A stretch of 64,000 nt of DNA from CATOSP01 sp965205385 (GCA_965205385.1 CBDBGS010000007.1:1054001-1118000); one strand, 5' to 3'; positions 25,337-35,635 are shown, counted from the stretch's first letter. A program made the numbers and translations. The notes: generated from the sequence alone by a model not told the origin.

Positions 25337-27038
25337 AAATCTGGCCGGAAAGTGGCGTCGGCCGGCCAGCGGCTATACTTGGGGTCAACAAGCATAGCGA
25401 GGGCTGAGAATGCTGGGAGAGCGTTCGGACCAGAGGGGACTCTGGGAAGCGGACCGGTTGTACCTGGACCATGTGGGGCGGGACACCTTCTCCGGTCTGA
25501 TGGCATCACTGCGGGGCCGGCTGTTCCGGGACGCCGACTTCGCGGCGTTCTACTGCCCCGACAACGGCCGGGACAGCGTGCCGCCCAGCCTGCTGGCCAC
25601 GGCCCTGCTGCTCCAGTCTCACGACAAGGTCAGCGACGCCGAGGCCAAGGGCAGAGCGGACTTCGACATTCGCTGGAAGGTGGCGCTGGACACGACCAAC
25701 ATCCTGGGTCGTGGCGCGGTGAAGGACACCTGCAACCTGTTGGCCGACGGGATCGTCCAACTGATCCGGGCGCTGGCACAGTTGAAGGGCATCAACGTCG
25801 GACAATGGGGGAAGAGTCAGGGATACCATCGATACCTGGGTTCCAGCGTGAAAGGCGAGGCCGCCATCGACTGGAGCGACAAACGGGCCCGGACGGCGCT
25901 GCTGGCCGAGATTGTGGCCGACGCGGACCGGCTGCTGGAGTTGTCGCGGCAGGCGCAGGGGGAGTTGGCGGAGGACAGCGCTGAGCGCCAGCAGATAGTT
26001 GCTGGGGCGGAGTTGCTGGGGCAGTTGCTGCTCCAGGACATTGAGCGCAAGAGCGGCGACGGCGATGACGGAGTGAGCCTCAAGGACGGGGTGAGCCGGG
26101 ACCGGATGATGTCGGTGCATGATCCGGAGATGCGCCACGGCCACAAGAGCAGCAGCCGGCGGTTTGACGGACACAAGGCGGCCATCGTGGTGGACACCGA
26201 CTCTCAGCTGATCACCGCCGTGGAGGTGTTGCCCGGCAACGCTCCGGACAACCTGGGGGCGCTGGAACTGGTGGAGGCGAGCGAGGCCAACACCGGTGTG
26301 CCGGTGGAGGAGGCCATGGGCGACGCCGCCTATGGTGATGGCGATACCAGACAGGCCTTCGCCGACGCGGGCCGCACTCTGATTGCCAGGGCGCCGGGGC
26401 GTCCTGACCGGAAGCGCTTTCCCAAGGATGACTTTGTCATTGACCTGGCCGCGGGCAGTTGCACCTGTCCGGCGGAGCAGGTTACCCACACCATCGTGCC
26501 GGCGGGAAAGCGGACGAATCGCACGGGGCGGGTCCACCGCTTGCAGGCCTTCCAGTTCGACGGGGCCGAATGTCGGACATGTCCACTGCGCTCTCAATGC
26601 ATCGCAGCTAAAGGCAGGAAGGGACGACGGGTGATGATCCATCCCCAGGAAGCCCTGCTGCAGCAGGGCCGGGCGTTGCGGCAGAGCGCTCACTATGACG
26701 AATATCGAGCGCGCCGAGTGGTGGTGGAACACAGGTTGGCCCGACTGGTCCAGTTGGGCCTTCGCCAGTCCCGCTATTTCGGCAGGGTCAAGACCCGGCG
26801 CCAGCTGTACCTGGCCGCCACGGTGGCCAACCTGACCCTGGTGGCCGCCAAAGCCGGGTTGACGGGGAAAACCGGCTCCGGTCCCAGTGCCAGCAGCGCC
26901 CAGGTGGCTGGAATGGTCAACTCCGCCGCTAATGCCGCCACCGCATGGTTCGGGCAAATCCGGACCCTCACCCTGCTCGTATCGGCCTTACTGACCAAAT
27001 CCCTCTTCCCAATAAGGGGTTTCCGTCCGGGTTTCTAG
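25333..27038 (+). mobile_element. IS1182-family element, copy A (internally deleted)
   Basis: Left end CTAGAAATCTGGCCGGAAAG, right end the complement of CTAGAAACCCGGACGGAAAC; both include the CTAG at the edge and the right one contains the transposase stop codon. It is shorter than copy B because of an in-frame deletion in the transposase gene. Confidence 0.85.
25410..27038 (+). CDS. IS1182-family transposase with internal deletion
   Basis: 542 residues versus 597 in copy B. The first domain (MLGERSDQRGLWEADRLYLD) and the DDE core (MMSVHDPEMRHGHKSSSRRF, then AIVVDTDSQLITAVEVLPG) are kept, but about 50 residues between RWKVAL and DTTNILG are missing compared with copy B, with the short repeat GTGGC-TTGG at both edges of the missing part. 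The gene reads through, but loss of this helical segment probably prevents activity. Confidence 0.88.
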   Translation: MLGERSDQRGLWEADRLYLDHVGRDTFSGLMASLRGRLFRDADFAAFYCPDNGRDSVPPSLLATALLLQSHDKVSDAEAKGRADFDIRWKVALDTTNILGRGAVKDTCNLLADGIVQLIRALAQLKGINVGQWGKSQGYHRYLGSSVKGEAAIDWSDKRARTALLAEIVADADRLLELSRQAQGELAEDSAERQQIVAGAELLGQLLLQDIERKSGDGDDGVSLKDGVSRDRMMSVHDPEMRHGHKSSSRRFDGHKAAIVVDTDSQLITAVEVLPGNAPDNLGALELVEASEANTGVPVEEAMGDAAYGDGDTRQAFADAGRTLIARAPGRPDRKRFPKDDFVIDLAAGSCTCPAEQVTHTIVPAGKRTNRTGRVHRLQAFQFDGAECRTCPLRSQCIAAKGRKGRRVMIHPQEALLQQGRALRQSAHYDEYRARRVVVEHRLARLVQLGLRQSRYFGRVKTRRQLYLAATVANLTLVAAKAGLTGKTGSGPSASSAQVAGMVNSAANAATAWFGQIRTLTLLVSALLTKSLFPIRGFRPGF

Positions 27039-27365
27039 GGGCTTCAGTCAGCGATGCCGGTACATCAGGAGGGCCAGTTGATTTTGAGATAGTTTCTTAT
27101 TCCGAACTTTTTAAACATATCGTCATTCACTTCATCTTCTAAGCATGTCCAGCAGGGGGTCAACTATTCTGCCCCCCCACCGAGGCGATTAAGATCACAG
27201 CCAAAGTCAATGACCGCCATGCAATGCAAACAATGAGAATTCTTCAAGAACACAACTGAGACCTAACTTGGACTATCAAAGAAACTGACAAGATTAAGAA
27301 GTTCCGTAGGCGGTGCAGGTCAAAATACCGGCGGCAAATATCCTGATAATAGGGGCGGCCAACAC
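27039..27365. other. AT-rich upstream region of SIR2 gene
   Basis: 327 bp with no gene. Clearly more A+T-rich than the IS copy on its left, e.g. around 27085-27140 and 27225-27300, and therefore probably carries the promoter of the SIR2 gene. No operator repeat was recognised. Confidence 0.45.
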
Positions 27366-30300
27366 ATGATGTCTTTTCCGGACCAGACGCACATCAACCA
27401 AGTAAGGGAAGCCCTGCATCGACGAACCGGCAACGGAGCTTCCGTCATGGTAGGAAGTGGCTTCAGCAGAAACGCAGAGCGAATCAGTATCACCGCCAAA
27501 GAGATGCCAACATGGCAAGACTTAGTGGACCACTTTTACAACTCACTTTACCCTCAGGACAAGGCCTCTTGTAACCAAGAAAACCCCAGGCCCGCGACCG
27601 ACAATACAAGGATTGCCCAAGAGTACGACGCAGCTTTTGGAAGAAGCGCCTTGCACGACACGCTGAGGCGTTTGATTCCCAACGAAGGGTACAAGCCCGG
27701 GAAATACCACGAAAGATTGTTGAAGCTTCCCTGGCGCGACATATTTACAACTAACTGGGACACCCTTCTGGAACGGGGTCGAGCGCAGGTTCCTGAACAG
27801 GATTACAGAGTTGTCAGAAACATGGGGGAGATTCCGATGTCGAAACAACCACGAATTGTCAAACTTCATGGCTCCTTTCCGGCAGATTTCCCACTGATTG
27901 TCACCGAGGAAGACTACCGTACCTACCCAAAGAAATTCGCTCCCTTCGTCAACACCGTACAGCAAGCCATGATGGAAACGGCGTTTTTGTTAATTGGTTT
28001 CTCAGGTGATGACCCAAATTTCCTGAAATGGTCCGGTTGGATCAGGGACAATCTAGGACCTTCAGCACCGAAGATTTACCTTGCAGGATGGTTGAAGCTA
28101 TCCACACATCGCCGGCACATGCTGCAAATGTACAATGTGGTTCCAATAGACTTGGCACAACATCCGAAAGCCGACCAATGGCCAGAAACCTTACGCCACC
28201 AATACGCGACCGAGTGGTTGTTGCACACCCTGGAGTTGGGTGAGCCATACAACATCACTAGGTGGCCGACCTGGTCAAACAACCACAAGAACCAAATCCA
28301 AGACATCCTGCAGCCAATTAGCAGACAAGGCACTGAACAACCTGCACCCGAACCCAGTACCACAGGTAGTAATCAAAATTGCTCGCCAGACGAAGTGAGG
28401 AAGATTATCACCGTTTGGAAACACAACCGGTTAATGTACCCAGGCTGGTTGACCATGCCATTTACAGGACGCCAGCAAATGGACTCGAACACCCGGGGGT
28501 GGGCCGAAGTGATACTGGCAACGATTCCCAACCTGGACCCAATCGAACGGCTGAGGGCCATCAGAGAATTTGTCTGGCGCGAAGAGATCCTGCTTATCCC
28601 GAGATACTCAGAGGTGGAGACTGCGATCCAAGACACCCTCATCTCAATAAATTGCCGAGAACGCAAGATCGAAGGCGCCACAGTTTCCAACGTGGACTGG
28701 ACTTCCATCCGCGAAGACTATCGGAACATAGCTGTAACTATGGTGACAGCGGCAAGATTTCGATTTGACCTGGCAGCGTTTGAAGAAGCCATACAAGCGT
28801 TGGAAGAGTTCCTCGATGAGGACCAAGATATGCGGCACCGCATACGCCATGAGAAGTGTCTCTGGGCCATCTATAACGGGGAGTTCAATACACTGAGAAA
28901 ACTGCTGTCTGACTGGGAAACGGAGAATTCTGACCCAGTCTGGACACTTCGCAAATCGGCAATGTACTGGGAGGCTGTGAACCAAGCAGAAGCCACAGAA
29001 CTCTTAAACCGTGCCATCAACGCAATCAGGACAATGCCTTTAGAAGAACGAAGTCTTGCCAGACAATCCCGGGAATCCTGGGCCAGATTCTTCGCCATAG
29101 ACTTGGAAAACAGACTAACGTCCCTGGACCGCATCAGGGAGTTAGTCCCCATGAAATGTGACGTCTTTGGCGAAAGACAGAATGTCATAGAAAGCATGAG
29201 GTCAAAAGAGAAAGATGAAGACCCCCCGCTCTTTGACATCAACCGCCGGCGGAGTACAAGTATACAATTCTCCAACTACAGGCCAGGGGAGGCCGTTTAC
29301 CGGGCAGTTCGCCTGTCAGAAATAGTGGGCGCTCCGCCCTATTCAGGAAGCTCTACAGTTTGGGGCGACATTCTTGAAAGGTCGGCTGAAGAACTGCCAC
29401 TTTCAGATATGGATTTCGCGGCACGATTGATCCTGAGAACCAGCGGAAGCAATAGCAAAAAAACATTAGACCGTGTTTTCTCCCGTGCTCGCGTAGCCAG
29501 TATGTCCACCGAACAGGCGGAGACCTTAGCACAAGTTTGCTTGAATATCCTCAAATACGAAGAACAAGACATAAACGTCCGAGACCCGGGTGGAAGGTTC
29601 ACTACCGTTGCCGAGCTATTATCGCGCTTGGCAATAAGGCTCGGTCCCCAAAAAGCAGAACATATTCTGGACCAAGCCTTGGGCTACTACCAACACGCCG
29701 AACTAGCCAAGACTGTAACGGGCGAAGAAGTGCAAAGCCTGATGGAAAGAGCCTGGGAAGCAATGACAGAGGAAAACCGCAGCAGATGCGCAATGGACCT
29801 GCTGACATGCCCAATCTTGGGCATGAATAACGTAGAACCGTTAATTGAAAGCCGCTGGCCTGAACCAAGTGAGCTATTAAATGTCACCAAGACCACCTTG
29901 TTACGGACCACCGAAAACGAACCAGAATGGCAGAAAGCCATCTCCTTAACAGTACAAGGACTCAGCGGAAACGAAACATCTCGACGCCGGGCTGCGATAA
30001 GAATGATCTCATTAGCGAGTTCTCAGTTACTCTCAGAAGAAGAGTCCAACATAATTGCCCAGGCGTTGTGGACAGAGCGATATACCTTCACAGTTGGATT
30101 ACCCAGTGGAACGGATATATTTGATTGGGCCTTTCTCACTCTCCCGGAACCTTCCCCAGGATTGGCCTTGGAACGCTTCCGCACGAAATGGTTGAGGAAG
30201 AGCGAAGATGTCACATACGAATTCGCACAAAGAACCCGGGGGATTCAAATATTTGGCAATTCTCGTAACGGTCTCAACCACGACACACTGGACATAGATA

Positions 30301-31139
30301 GTCGGCTCTGGCAGGCAAACGGTGCAATACGAAGACTGAAGGAAGAGAGAGAGGAACTAGTTCTGGCAACTTCCGAGAAAGCCCACCTCACGAGTCTTAT
30401 AGAATCATGGGTTGAAGACCCAGTGCCAGAAGTAAGGTCGCCGCAACTACAATCGCTAGCCGCTGGCGCAACCAAGCGTAGCGTTCAAACTGTTGCTGCT
30501 TCGTTACCTGCGATTCTTGGGGAAATTGAGGCATCAGCCTCATTAATTGAGGAAATCTACCAGAAACTTCAAAGCCTTATAAAAAACCAAATACCGATTT
30601 TTGAAGTAACCGCAGCGCTTGTCAGATACATTCCGGAGCGTTCCGAGGAAATCGCGACAGAAATCCGGGTAGGAATAACGTCTGAGAGCGAAGATGTCGC
30701 CGGAAACGCGATGTTAGGATTGTATACTTGGCTCACCTTCTCATCTGACGATGAATCCCAAAACCTCAACCCACCGGGCGACCTGATACGCGGAGTTGGC
30801 ATAGCAATCGCTTCAAGACGGAATGCAGTAATTGTTCCAGCACTGCAAGTAGCCAAGTGGATATTTGAGAATGGCACGGATGCACAAAAAGAATCCATCA
30901 GACAACTAACAGAAGATGGACTGAGCTACCTGGCCCAAGACTTGCGATATGACAGGGAACAAGAAACACCGGAGGAGGTCCCGAGAAAACGCCTGTACTG
31001 TGCCGAACTTGCCGCTCAGATGGCTAAGGCTGGACTACATCAGACCCCAGCAGTAGCTCAGTGGATAGATATAGCTCAGCAGGACCCGCTCCCGGAAGTT
31101 CGTAATGCCATTGCTGGGAGTACGGCAAGTAAGAGCTAA
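27366..31139 (+). CDS. giant SIR2-domain protein, probable anti-phage NADase
   Basis: 1257 residues. The N-terminal part (about 20-290) is a SIR2-like domain: SVMVGSGFSRNAERI, FTTNWDTLLERG with the conserved Asn, RIVKLHGSFP with the catalytic His, and LIGFSGDDPNFLKW. The remainder, about 950 residues, is helical and probably a solenoid of short repeats, without Walker or membrane motifs seen. Layout resembles defence-associated sirtuins (DSR-type), which deplete NAD+ when they sense phage proteins. Lower G+C than its neighbours suggests transfer. The start is ATG at 27366 or 27369; ribosome site weak. Confidence 0.85.
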   Translation: MMSFPDQTHINQVREALHRRTGNGASVMVGSGFSRNAERISITAKEMPTWQDLVDHFYNSLYPQDKASCNQENPRPATDNTRIAQEYDAAFGRSALHDTLRRLIPNEGYKPGKYHERLLKLPWRDIFTTNWDTLLERGRAQVPEQDYRVVRNMGEIPMSKQPRIVKLHGSFPADFPLIVTEEDYRTYPKKFAPFVNTVQQAMMETAFLLIGFSGDDPNFLKWSGWIRDNLGPSAPKIYLAGWLKLSTHRRHMLQMYNVVPIDLAQHPKADQWPETLRHQYATEWLLHTLELGEPYNITRWPTWSNNHKNQIQDILQPISRQGTEQPAPEPSTTGSNQNCSPDEVRKIITVWKHNRLMYPGWLTMPFTGRQQMDSNTRGWAEVILATIPNLDPIERLRAIREFVWREEILLIPRYSEVETAIQDTLISINCRERKIEGATVSNVDWTSIREDYRNIAVTMVTAARFRFDLAAFEEAIQALEEFLDEDQDMRHRIRHEKCLWAIYNGEFNTLRKLLSDWETENSDPVWTLRKSAMYWEAVNQAEATELLNRAINAIRTMPLEERSLARQSRESWARFFAIDLENRLTSLDRIRELVPMKCDVFGERQNVIESMRSKEKDEDPPLFDINRRRSTSIQFSNYRPGEAVYRAVRLSEIVGAPPYSGSSTVWGDILERSAEELPLSDMDFAARLILRTSGSNSKKTLDRVFSRARVASMSTEQAETLAQVCLNILKYEEQDINVRDPGGRFTTVAELLSRLAIRLGPQKAEHILDQALGYYQHAELAKTVTGEEVQSLMERAWEAMTEENRSRCAMDLLTCPILGMNNVEPLIESRWPEPSELLNVTKTTLLRTTENEPEWQKAISLTVQGLSGNETSRRRAAIRMISLASSQLLSEEESNIIAQALWTERYTFTVGLPSGTDIFDWAFLTLPEPSPGLALERFRTKWLRKSEDVTYEFAQRTRGIQIFGNSRNGLNHDTLDIDSRLWQANGAIRRLKEEREELVLATSEKAHLTSLIESWVEDPVPEVRSPQLQSLAAGATKRSVQTVAASLPAILGEIEASASLIEEIYQKLQSLIKNQIPIFEVTAALVRYIPERSEEIATEIRVGITSESEDVAGNAMLGLYTWLTFSSDDESQNLNPPGDLIRGVGIAIASRRNAVIVPALQVAKWIFENGTDAQKESIRQLTEDGLSYLAQDLRYDREQETPEEVPRKRLYCAELAAQMAKAGLHQTPAVAQWIDIAQQDPLPEVRNAIAGSTASKS

Positions 31140-31419
31140 ACAACTCAATTACACTTACTTCGTACCACTCTTGTTTGACGTCAACTACCTTTGCCGGTTC
31201 CGTCGATTATTCTTGCCGGTTCACCTCCTGTTTCCGACCCCGCTGCTGAGCCACTCCGGTGCGGTAGCTGGGGACGTGAACCTCCAGGATGACGGTGTAA
31301 AAGGCGGAGGTAAAGTGGAGGACCTGGACGGATTGACTGCCTGACTTTGTGGCGGTGGAAAAATGTACCGTCCTCTGCCATCCATAGGTTTGAAGTCGCG
31401 CTTATGGGTGGTGGGATGG

Positions 31420-32919
31420 ATGTACCAGGTGGACGTGTATCTACGGGTCCGACGGGCGGTGATGGTGGATGGGATGAGCATCCGGGAGGTCTCCCGGGTG
31501 TTCGGCCCGCACCGGGACACGGTGCGGAAGATTCTGGCCTACTCAGCGCCGCCGGGCTACCGGCGGCAGACTTCGCCCCGGCGTCCCAAGCTTGAGCCCT
31601 TCACCGCCGTCATCGACCAAATCCTGGTAGACGACCTCAGGCGTCCCAGGAAACAGCGCCACACAGCCCAGCGGATCTTCCAGCGACTCAGGGACGAGCA
31701 TGGGTTCGGCGGCCAGTACACCATCGTGAAGGACTACGTGAGGGAACATCGGCGGCGGACGCAGGAGATGTTCGCGCCGCTGTCCCATCCGCCGGGCCAC
31801 GCCCAGTGCGACTTCGGCGAGGCCCTGGTGATCATCGGCGGGGTGGAACAGAAGGCCCACTGCTTCGTCCTGGACCTGCCCCACAGCGACGGCTGCTTCG
31901 TCAAGGCCTATCCGGCGGAGACCACCGAGGCTTTCCTGGACGGCCACGTCTCCGCTTTCGCCTTCCTGGGTGGGGTGCCCCAGAGCATCCTCTACGACAA
32001 CACGAAGCTGGCGGTGGCCAGGATCCTGGGGGATGGACGCCGTAAACGCACCCGGGCCTTCACCGAGCTTCAGTCCCACTACCTTTTCGATGACCGGTTC
32101 GGCCGTCCCGCCAAGGGCAACGACAAGGGGAAGGTGGAGGGCATGGTGGGCTACGTGCGGCGGAACTTCCTGGCGCCGGCGCCGTCCTTCGAGAGCTTTG
32201 AGGCGCTGAACGCCCACCTGGAGGGGCGCTGCCTGGAACGGATGGACGCCCGGCTCCGAGGGCACGCCGAAAGCATTGGTCAGCGGATGGAGCGGGACCT
32301 GGAGGCCCTGTTGCCCCTGCCGGCCGCGCCCTTCGACGCCTGCGACAAACAGGCGGGCCGGGTCAGTTCCCAGTCCCTGGTGCGGTACCGGACCAACGAC
32401 TACTCGGCGCCGGTGGCCTACGGGCGCCGGGACGTTCTGGTAAAAGGCTACGTGGACCGGGTGGTCATCAGCTGCGGGTCCGAGGTCATCGCCCGCCATC
32501 ACCGCTCCTACCAGCGGGATGATTTTGTGTTCGACCCCATCCACTACCCGCCCCTGCTGGAGCGGAAGACGGCGGCCCTGGACCAGGCAGCCCCCCTGCA
32601 GGGTTGGGACCTTCCCGAGGAGTTTGGCACGCTGCGGCGCCTGCTGGAGTCCCGGATGGGACGAAGGGGCAAGCGGGAGTTCGTCCAGGCGCTGCGGCTA
32701 TTCGAGCATTTTTCGCCAGGGGAAGTCCACGCCGCGGTTCGGGATGCCATACGGTTGGGGGCTTTGAGCTTCGATGCGGTGAAGCATCTGGCGCTATGCC
32801 GGCTGGAGGGCCGGCCGCCCCGTCTCGACCTGGAGCTGTATCCCTACCTGCCCAGGGTGAGGGTCAGTGCCACATCGACACGAGACTATATGACTCTCAT
32901 CGCAGGGAGGGCGGCATGA
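31420..32919 (+). CDS. istA: IS21 transposase IstA
   Basis: About 499 residues from the ATG at 31420 (a start at 31363 would add 19). N-terminal HTH VMVDGMSIREVSRVFGPHRD, then an integrase-type DDE core (GHAQCDFGEALVIIGGVEQK; SILYDNTKLAVARIL; GNDKGKVEGMVGYVRRNFLA with the Glu), then a C-terminal domain. Its TGA overlaps the istB start (ATGA), giving translational coupling. Full length. Confidence 0.93.
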   Translation: MYQVDVYLRVRRAVMVDGMSIREVSRVFGPHRDTVRKILAYSAPPGYRRQTSPRRPKLEPFTAVIDQILVDDLRRPRKQRHTAQRIFQRLRDEHGFGGQYTIVKDYVREHRRRTQEMFAPLSHPPGHAQCDFGEALVIIGGVEQKAHCFVLDLPHSDGCFVKAYPAETTEAFLDGHVSAFAFLGGVPQSILYDNTKLAVARILGDGRRKRTRAFTELQSHYLFDDRFGRPAKGNDKGKVEGMVGYVRRNFLAPAPSFESFEALNAHLEGRCLERMDARLRGHAESIGQRMERDLEALLPLPAAPFDACDKQAGRVSSQSLVRYRTNDYSAPVAYGRRDVLVKGYVDRVVISCGSEVIARHHRSYQRDDFVFDPIHYPPLLERKTAALDQAAPLQGWDLPEEFGTLRRLLESRMGRRGKREFVQALRLFEHFSPGEVHAAVRDAIRLGALSFDAVKHLALCRLEGRPPRLDLELYPYLPRVRVSATSTRDYMTLIAGRAA

Positions 32920-33752
32920 GCGACAGGTCGACGCTGCTGCTGGAACACCATCTGAAGGAACTCAAGCTGCCCAGCTTCCTGCGGGAATACGGCAAGCTGG
33001 CCGCCCAGTGCGCCGCCGAGGGCGCAGACCATCCCCAGTACTTGCTCCGGTTGGCCGAACTGGAACTCATCGACCGCCACCAGCGCATGGTGGAGCGCCG
33101 CATCCGCGCTGCCCGCTTCCCGGCGGTCAAGAGCCTGGACACCTTCGACTTCCTGGCCATCCCCTCGGTGAACAAAGCCCTGGTGATGGAGCTGGCCCGC
33201 TGCGAATACGTCCAGCATAGGGAGAACGTCATCGCCATCGGCAACAGCGGCGCCGGCAAGACCCACATGGCCCTGGGGCTGGGCCTGGCCGCCTGTCAGC
33301 GGGGGTTGTCCGTGGGCTTCACCACCGCCGCCGCCTTGGTCCATGAACTCATGGAGGCCCGGGACGAAAGACGGCTGCTGAATTTACAGAGACAACTGTC
33401 CCGGCTCAACCTGCTTATCATAGACGAACTGGGCTTCGTCCCCCTGTCCCCCACCGGCGCGGAACTTCTCTTCGAGGTCTTCAGCCAGCGCTACGAGCGG
33501 GGCTCCATCCTGGTCACCACCAACCTGCCCTTCGACGAATGGACCGAGGTATTTGGCTCAGAACGATTGACTGGAGCGCTGCTGGACCGGCTCACCCACC
33601 ACGTCCACATCCTCGAGATGAACGGCGACAGCTACCGCCTCAAGCGCAGCCGCGAGAACGCCGTGCCCCAAGCTCCCGAAGACCCGGACAACGCGCTGAC
33701 AACGCTGTCCGTTCCTACTCCTCCATTGTCGACCCTCTGTCTGATCTACTGA
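32916..33752 (+). CDS. istB: IS21 helper ATPase IstB
   Basis: 278 residues, AAA+ ATPase that helps IstA select the target. Walker A is GNSGAGKTHMALG, Walker B NLLIIDELGFVPLS, sensor region ILVTTNLPFDEW. The start ATG overlaps the istA stop. A closely related but truncated gene occurs at 11555-12004, and a distant paralogue at 56938-57744. Confidence 0.95.
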   Translation: MSDRSTLLLEHHLKELKLPSFLREYGKLAAQCAAEGADHPQYLLRLAELELIDRHQRMVERRIRAARFPAVKSLDTFDFLAIPSVNKALVMELARCEYVQHRENVIAIGNSGAGKTHMALGLGLAACQRGLSVGFTTAAALVHELMEARDERRLLNLQRQLSRLNLLIIDELGFVPLSPTGAELLFEVFSQRYERGSILVTTNLPFDEWTEVFGSERLTGALLDRLTHHVHILEMNGDSYRLKRSRENAVPQAPEDPDNALTTLSVPTPPLSTLCLIY

Positions 33753-33821
33753 TGTCAGGCGTTCATGTCGGTGGTACACGATTCCGCCGCCCCAGTGGCC
33801 CACTCTGTCACCGCCCTTGAC

Positions 33822-34231
33822 AGACCAGTCTTCAGACCAGGCTGATCAAGACGGTTGGGCGACTGGTACGCCACGCAAGGAGGCTGGTGTTTCAGCTTGC
33901 CGAGGTGCTGGTAACCAGGGAAATGCTGACCGGGATATTGGAACGGATCAGCCGGCTTCGGCTGGCACCTGGCTAGCCTGCTTTGAGAGCACAGGTATTT
34001 CGGACAGTTATGGGGTCGTCCGGGGTAAATAGGCCGCCCCGAGGGAGACGCTTGGGCAGGGGCAGGCATTTCTGGACTTTTACACTCGTCAGGGGGGTGG
34101 TTACCCCATGAGAGTGGGTCAGTTGAGTGAATCGGATGCAGTTGACGCCCTCAGGCTGCCGTTTTCTAGTTCACGGCACGCCAGAGGGTCCAATCGCAGG
34201 GCAATCACTTTGATCTGGGGAATCCCGGCTT
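33822..34231 (+). mobile_element. 3' remnant of a second IS1380-type element
   Basis: More than 95% identical by eye to 60226-60625, the last part of the element at 58883-60625, including the C-terminal transposase codons (FQLAEVLVTREMLTGILERI) and the right end GGGGAATCCCGG. The 5' part is absent. About 225 bp further right (34456-34500) a left-end-like sequence CCCGTATTCCCCATTTGGCT occurs alone, also matching 58881. Confidence 0.85.
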
Positions 34232-34737
34232 AAATCTACTTTTCCTTTTTCAATTTACGTTTTTCTATTAGAGTGTGTTTTGCATGTTTCTGTTGTTCCT
34301 TTTTGGCCTTATCTTTTTTACCACCCTTATCACCCATTATTTTTACTCCTTTGATGGGATATCAATCACCGAAACTCCGCTTCGCGATGACACGGCGGCC
34401 TGCTCAAGCATGTGCAGACCGCTGGAATAGGTTAACACAGCAAGGTGCTGTGTCCCAGCCCGTATTCCCCATTTGGCTAAAACAAGTGATATGGTAAATG
34501 GACATTTAGAGATACCCGGCGAGTCCTTTGCCGACAAGTTCCGGACCATGGAGCGCTTCCAGGCGGAGGTTAGACCCCTGGCGCCCGCGTCATGATCCTC
34601 GTACGCCTTGCTACAGGTGTTTTGCCGGGGTGAGGGGATTAGGGGTCTCATATCAGGCTTCCCCTAATCCCGCCAACGAAGAGTTATCAGTCCGAGCAAC
34701 GGTCAGCAATCACTGTATTTGCTGGGGAGGAAAGACG
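34232..34737. other. AT-rich spacer with a solo IS1380-type left end
   Basis: Around 34235-34360 the sequence is unusually T-rich for this window. At 34456-34500 lies a copy of the left end of the 58883 element. No gene is recognised; the promoter of the cupin gene at 34738 probably lies between 34640 and 34720. Confidence 0.45.
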
Positions 34738-35091
34738 ATGCCCATCATAAGTCAAGCTGATGCAACCACGGAAGTGGGATATCCCGGGGTCGAGCGGGCG
34801 GTCCTCGTCGACGCTACCCAGGGTGCCCTGTCGTTATACATCAGCCACCTAGAAATCGGACCTGGAGGTCGGGTCACCACCCACATCCACCCCGACAGCG
34901 AAGAGGCCATGGTCATCGTGGAGGGCAGTCTGGAAGCAATTCTGGGTGACCAGGTAGTTACGCTAGGAGAGGGGGACACTGTCTTGGCCCCTGCAGGTGT
35001 CAAGCACGGGTTCGAAAACCGGTCCGGCGCTACCGCAAGGTTGTTGGCCATATTCCCCAAGACCCAGTTCGAAAGAGTCCCGATGGAGTAG
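34738..35091 (+). CDS. small single-domain cupin
   Basis: 117 residues, good GGGGAGG ribosome site. A typical cupin_2 barrel: motif 1 GGRVTTHIHPDSEEAMVIVE with HxH and a Glu metal ligand, then LEAILGDQV and motif 2 GDTVLAPAGVKHGFENRSG with the last His. It is likely to bind a divalent metal and act as a small isomerase, dioxygenase or sugar-binding protein; substrate unknown. It is followed 160 bp later by an alpha/beta-barrel gene, the two being separated by a hairpin repeat. Confidence 0.87.
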   Translation: MPIISQADATTEVGYPGVERAVLVDATQGALSLYISHLEIGPGGRVTTHIHPDSEEAMVIVEGSLEAILGDQVVTLGEGDTVLAPAGVKHGFENRSGATARLLAIFPKTQFERVPME

Positions 35092-35160
35092 AATTGGCCT
35101 GTGTGAGGCCGCTCCGGGAGGAAGCACACTGGGGGCTTATCAGAACCCCCCCGCTGTGGA

Positions 35161-35211
35161 TCGACAAGCTCACCACGAACGGAAGGAAACCGTTCGCGCT
35201 GAGCCTGTCGA
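35161..35211. repeat. REP-like hairpin repeat
   Basis: Arms of 22 bases (TCGACAAGCTCACCACGAAC-GG and its near complement ending CTGTCGA) around a 7-base loop. The arm sequence is the dispersed intergenic repeat type found between genes in many bacteria. It may also end transcription of the cupin gene. Confidence 0.7.
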
Positions 35212-35251
35212 AGGGCGGGCGCAAGACTAGATTAACTGAAGGAGGACTCCC

Positions 35252-35560
35252 ATGTACCTAATTCGGCGGGTTTTCAGATGTAAACCAGGGACAGCTCGAA
35301 GGGCGGCGGAGCAGATCACGAAGATTGGCAAGGCTTATGAAAACGCCGGTCAGCGCTCTCCGATAAGGGTATATACCAGCGGTGGCACTGTACCGGGACC
35401 TGCCAATACGGTCTATATGGACTGGACGGCGCCAGTGTTAGAGTCACCCTACCGCGAAGGTAACCCAATGCCGGAGGAGATCAGGCCTGTGTCGCAGCAG
35501 ATGAATGAATTCGTGGAGGAAAGCTACATCGAGTTTTATGAGATGTTCGAACCGCAATAG
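35252..35560 (+). CDS. small dimeric alpha/beta-barrel-like protein
   Basis: 102 residues with GGAGGA before the ATG. YLIRRVFRCKPGTARRAAEQ, RSPIRVYTSGGTVPGPANTV and YMDWTAP give the strand-helix-strand layout of ferredoxin-like dimeric barrels (NIPSNAP/DUF6176-type). Such proteins include monooxygenase-like and stress-response enzymes. No active-site residue can be named. Confidence 0.7.
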   Translation: MYLIRRVFRCKPGTARRAAEQITKIGKAYENAGQRSPIRVYTSGGTVPGPANTVYMDWTAPVLESPYREGNPMPEEIRPVSQQMNEFVEESYIEFYEMFEPQ

Positions 35561-35635
35561 CAGGATGTGCCAGCATGGTTTGGCGGTGGCCGCCGACATG
35601 AAGACAATCCAGTCCCTTCGGAGGACATGCTTTAG

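Larger units (their letters stand above)
31342..33809 (+). mobile_element. IS21-family element, complete
   Basis: istA and istB in the usual overlapping order. Left end TGACTTTGTGGCGGTGGAA near 31342 and right end the complement of TGACAGAGTGGGCCACTGG near 33809 share a TGAC start and a GGCGGnGGAAnnnTGTACC block. It lies next to the 3' tail of an IS1380-type element (33822-34231), so it probably inserted into or beside it. Edges approximate; no target duplication confirmed. Confidence 0.8.

Noticed and set aside
34456..34500. Whole IS1380-type element between 34205 and 34500
   Set aside because: Only the tail (33822-34231) and a separate left end are present and in the wrong order for one element.
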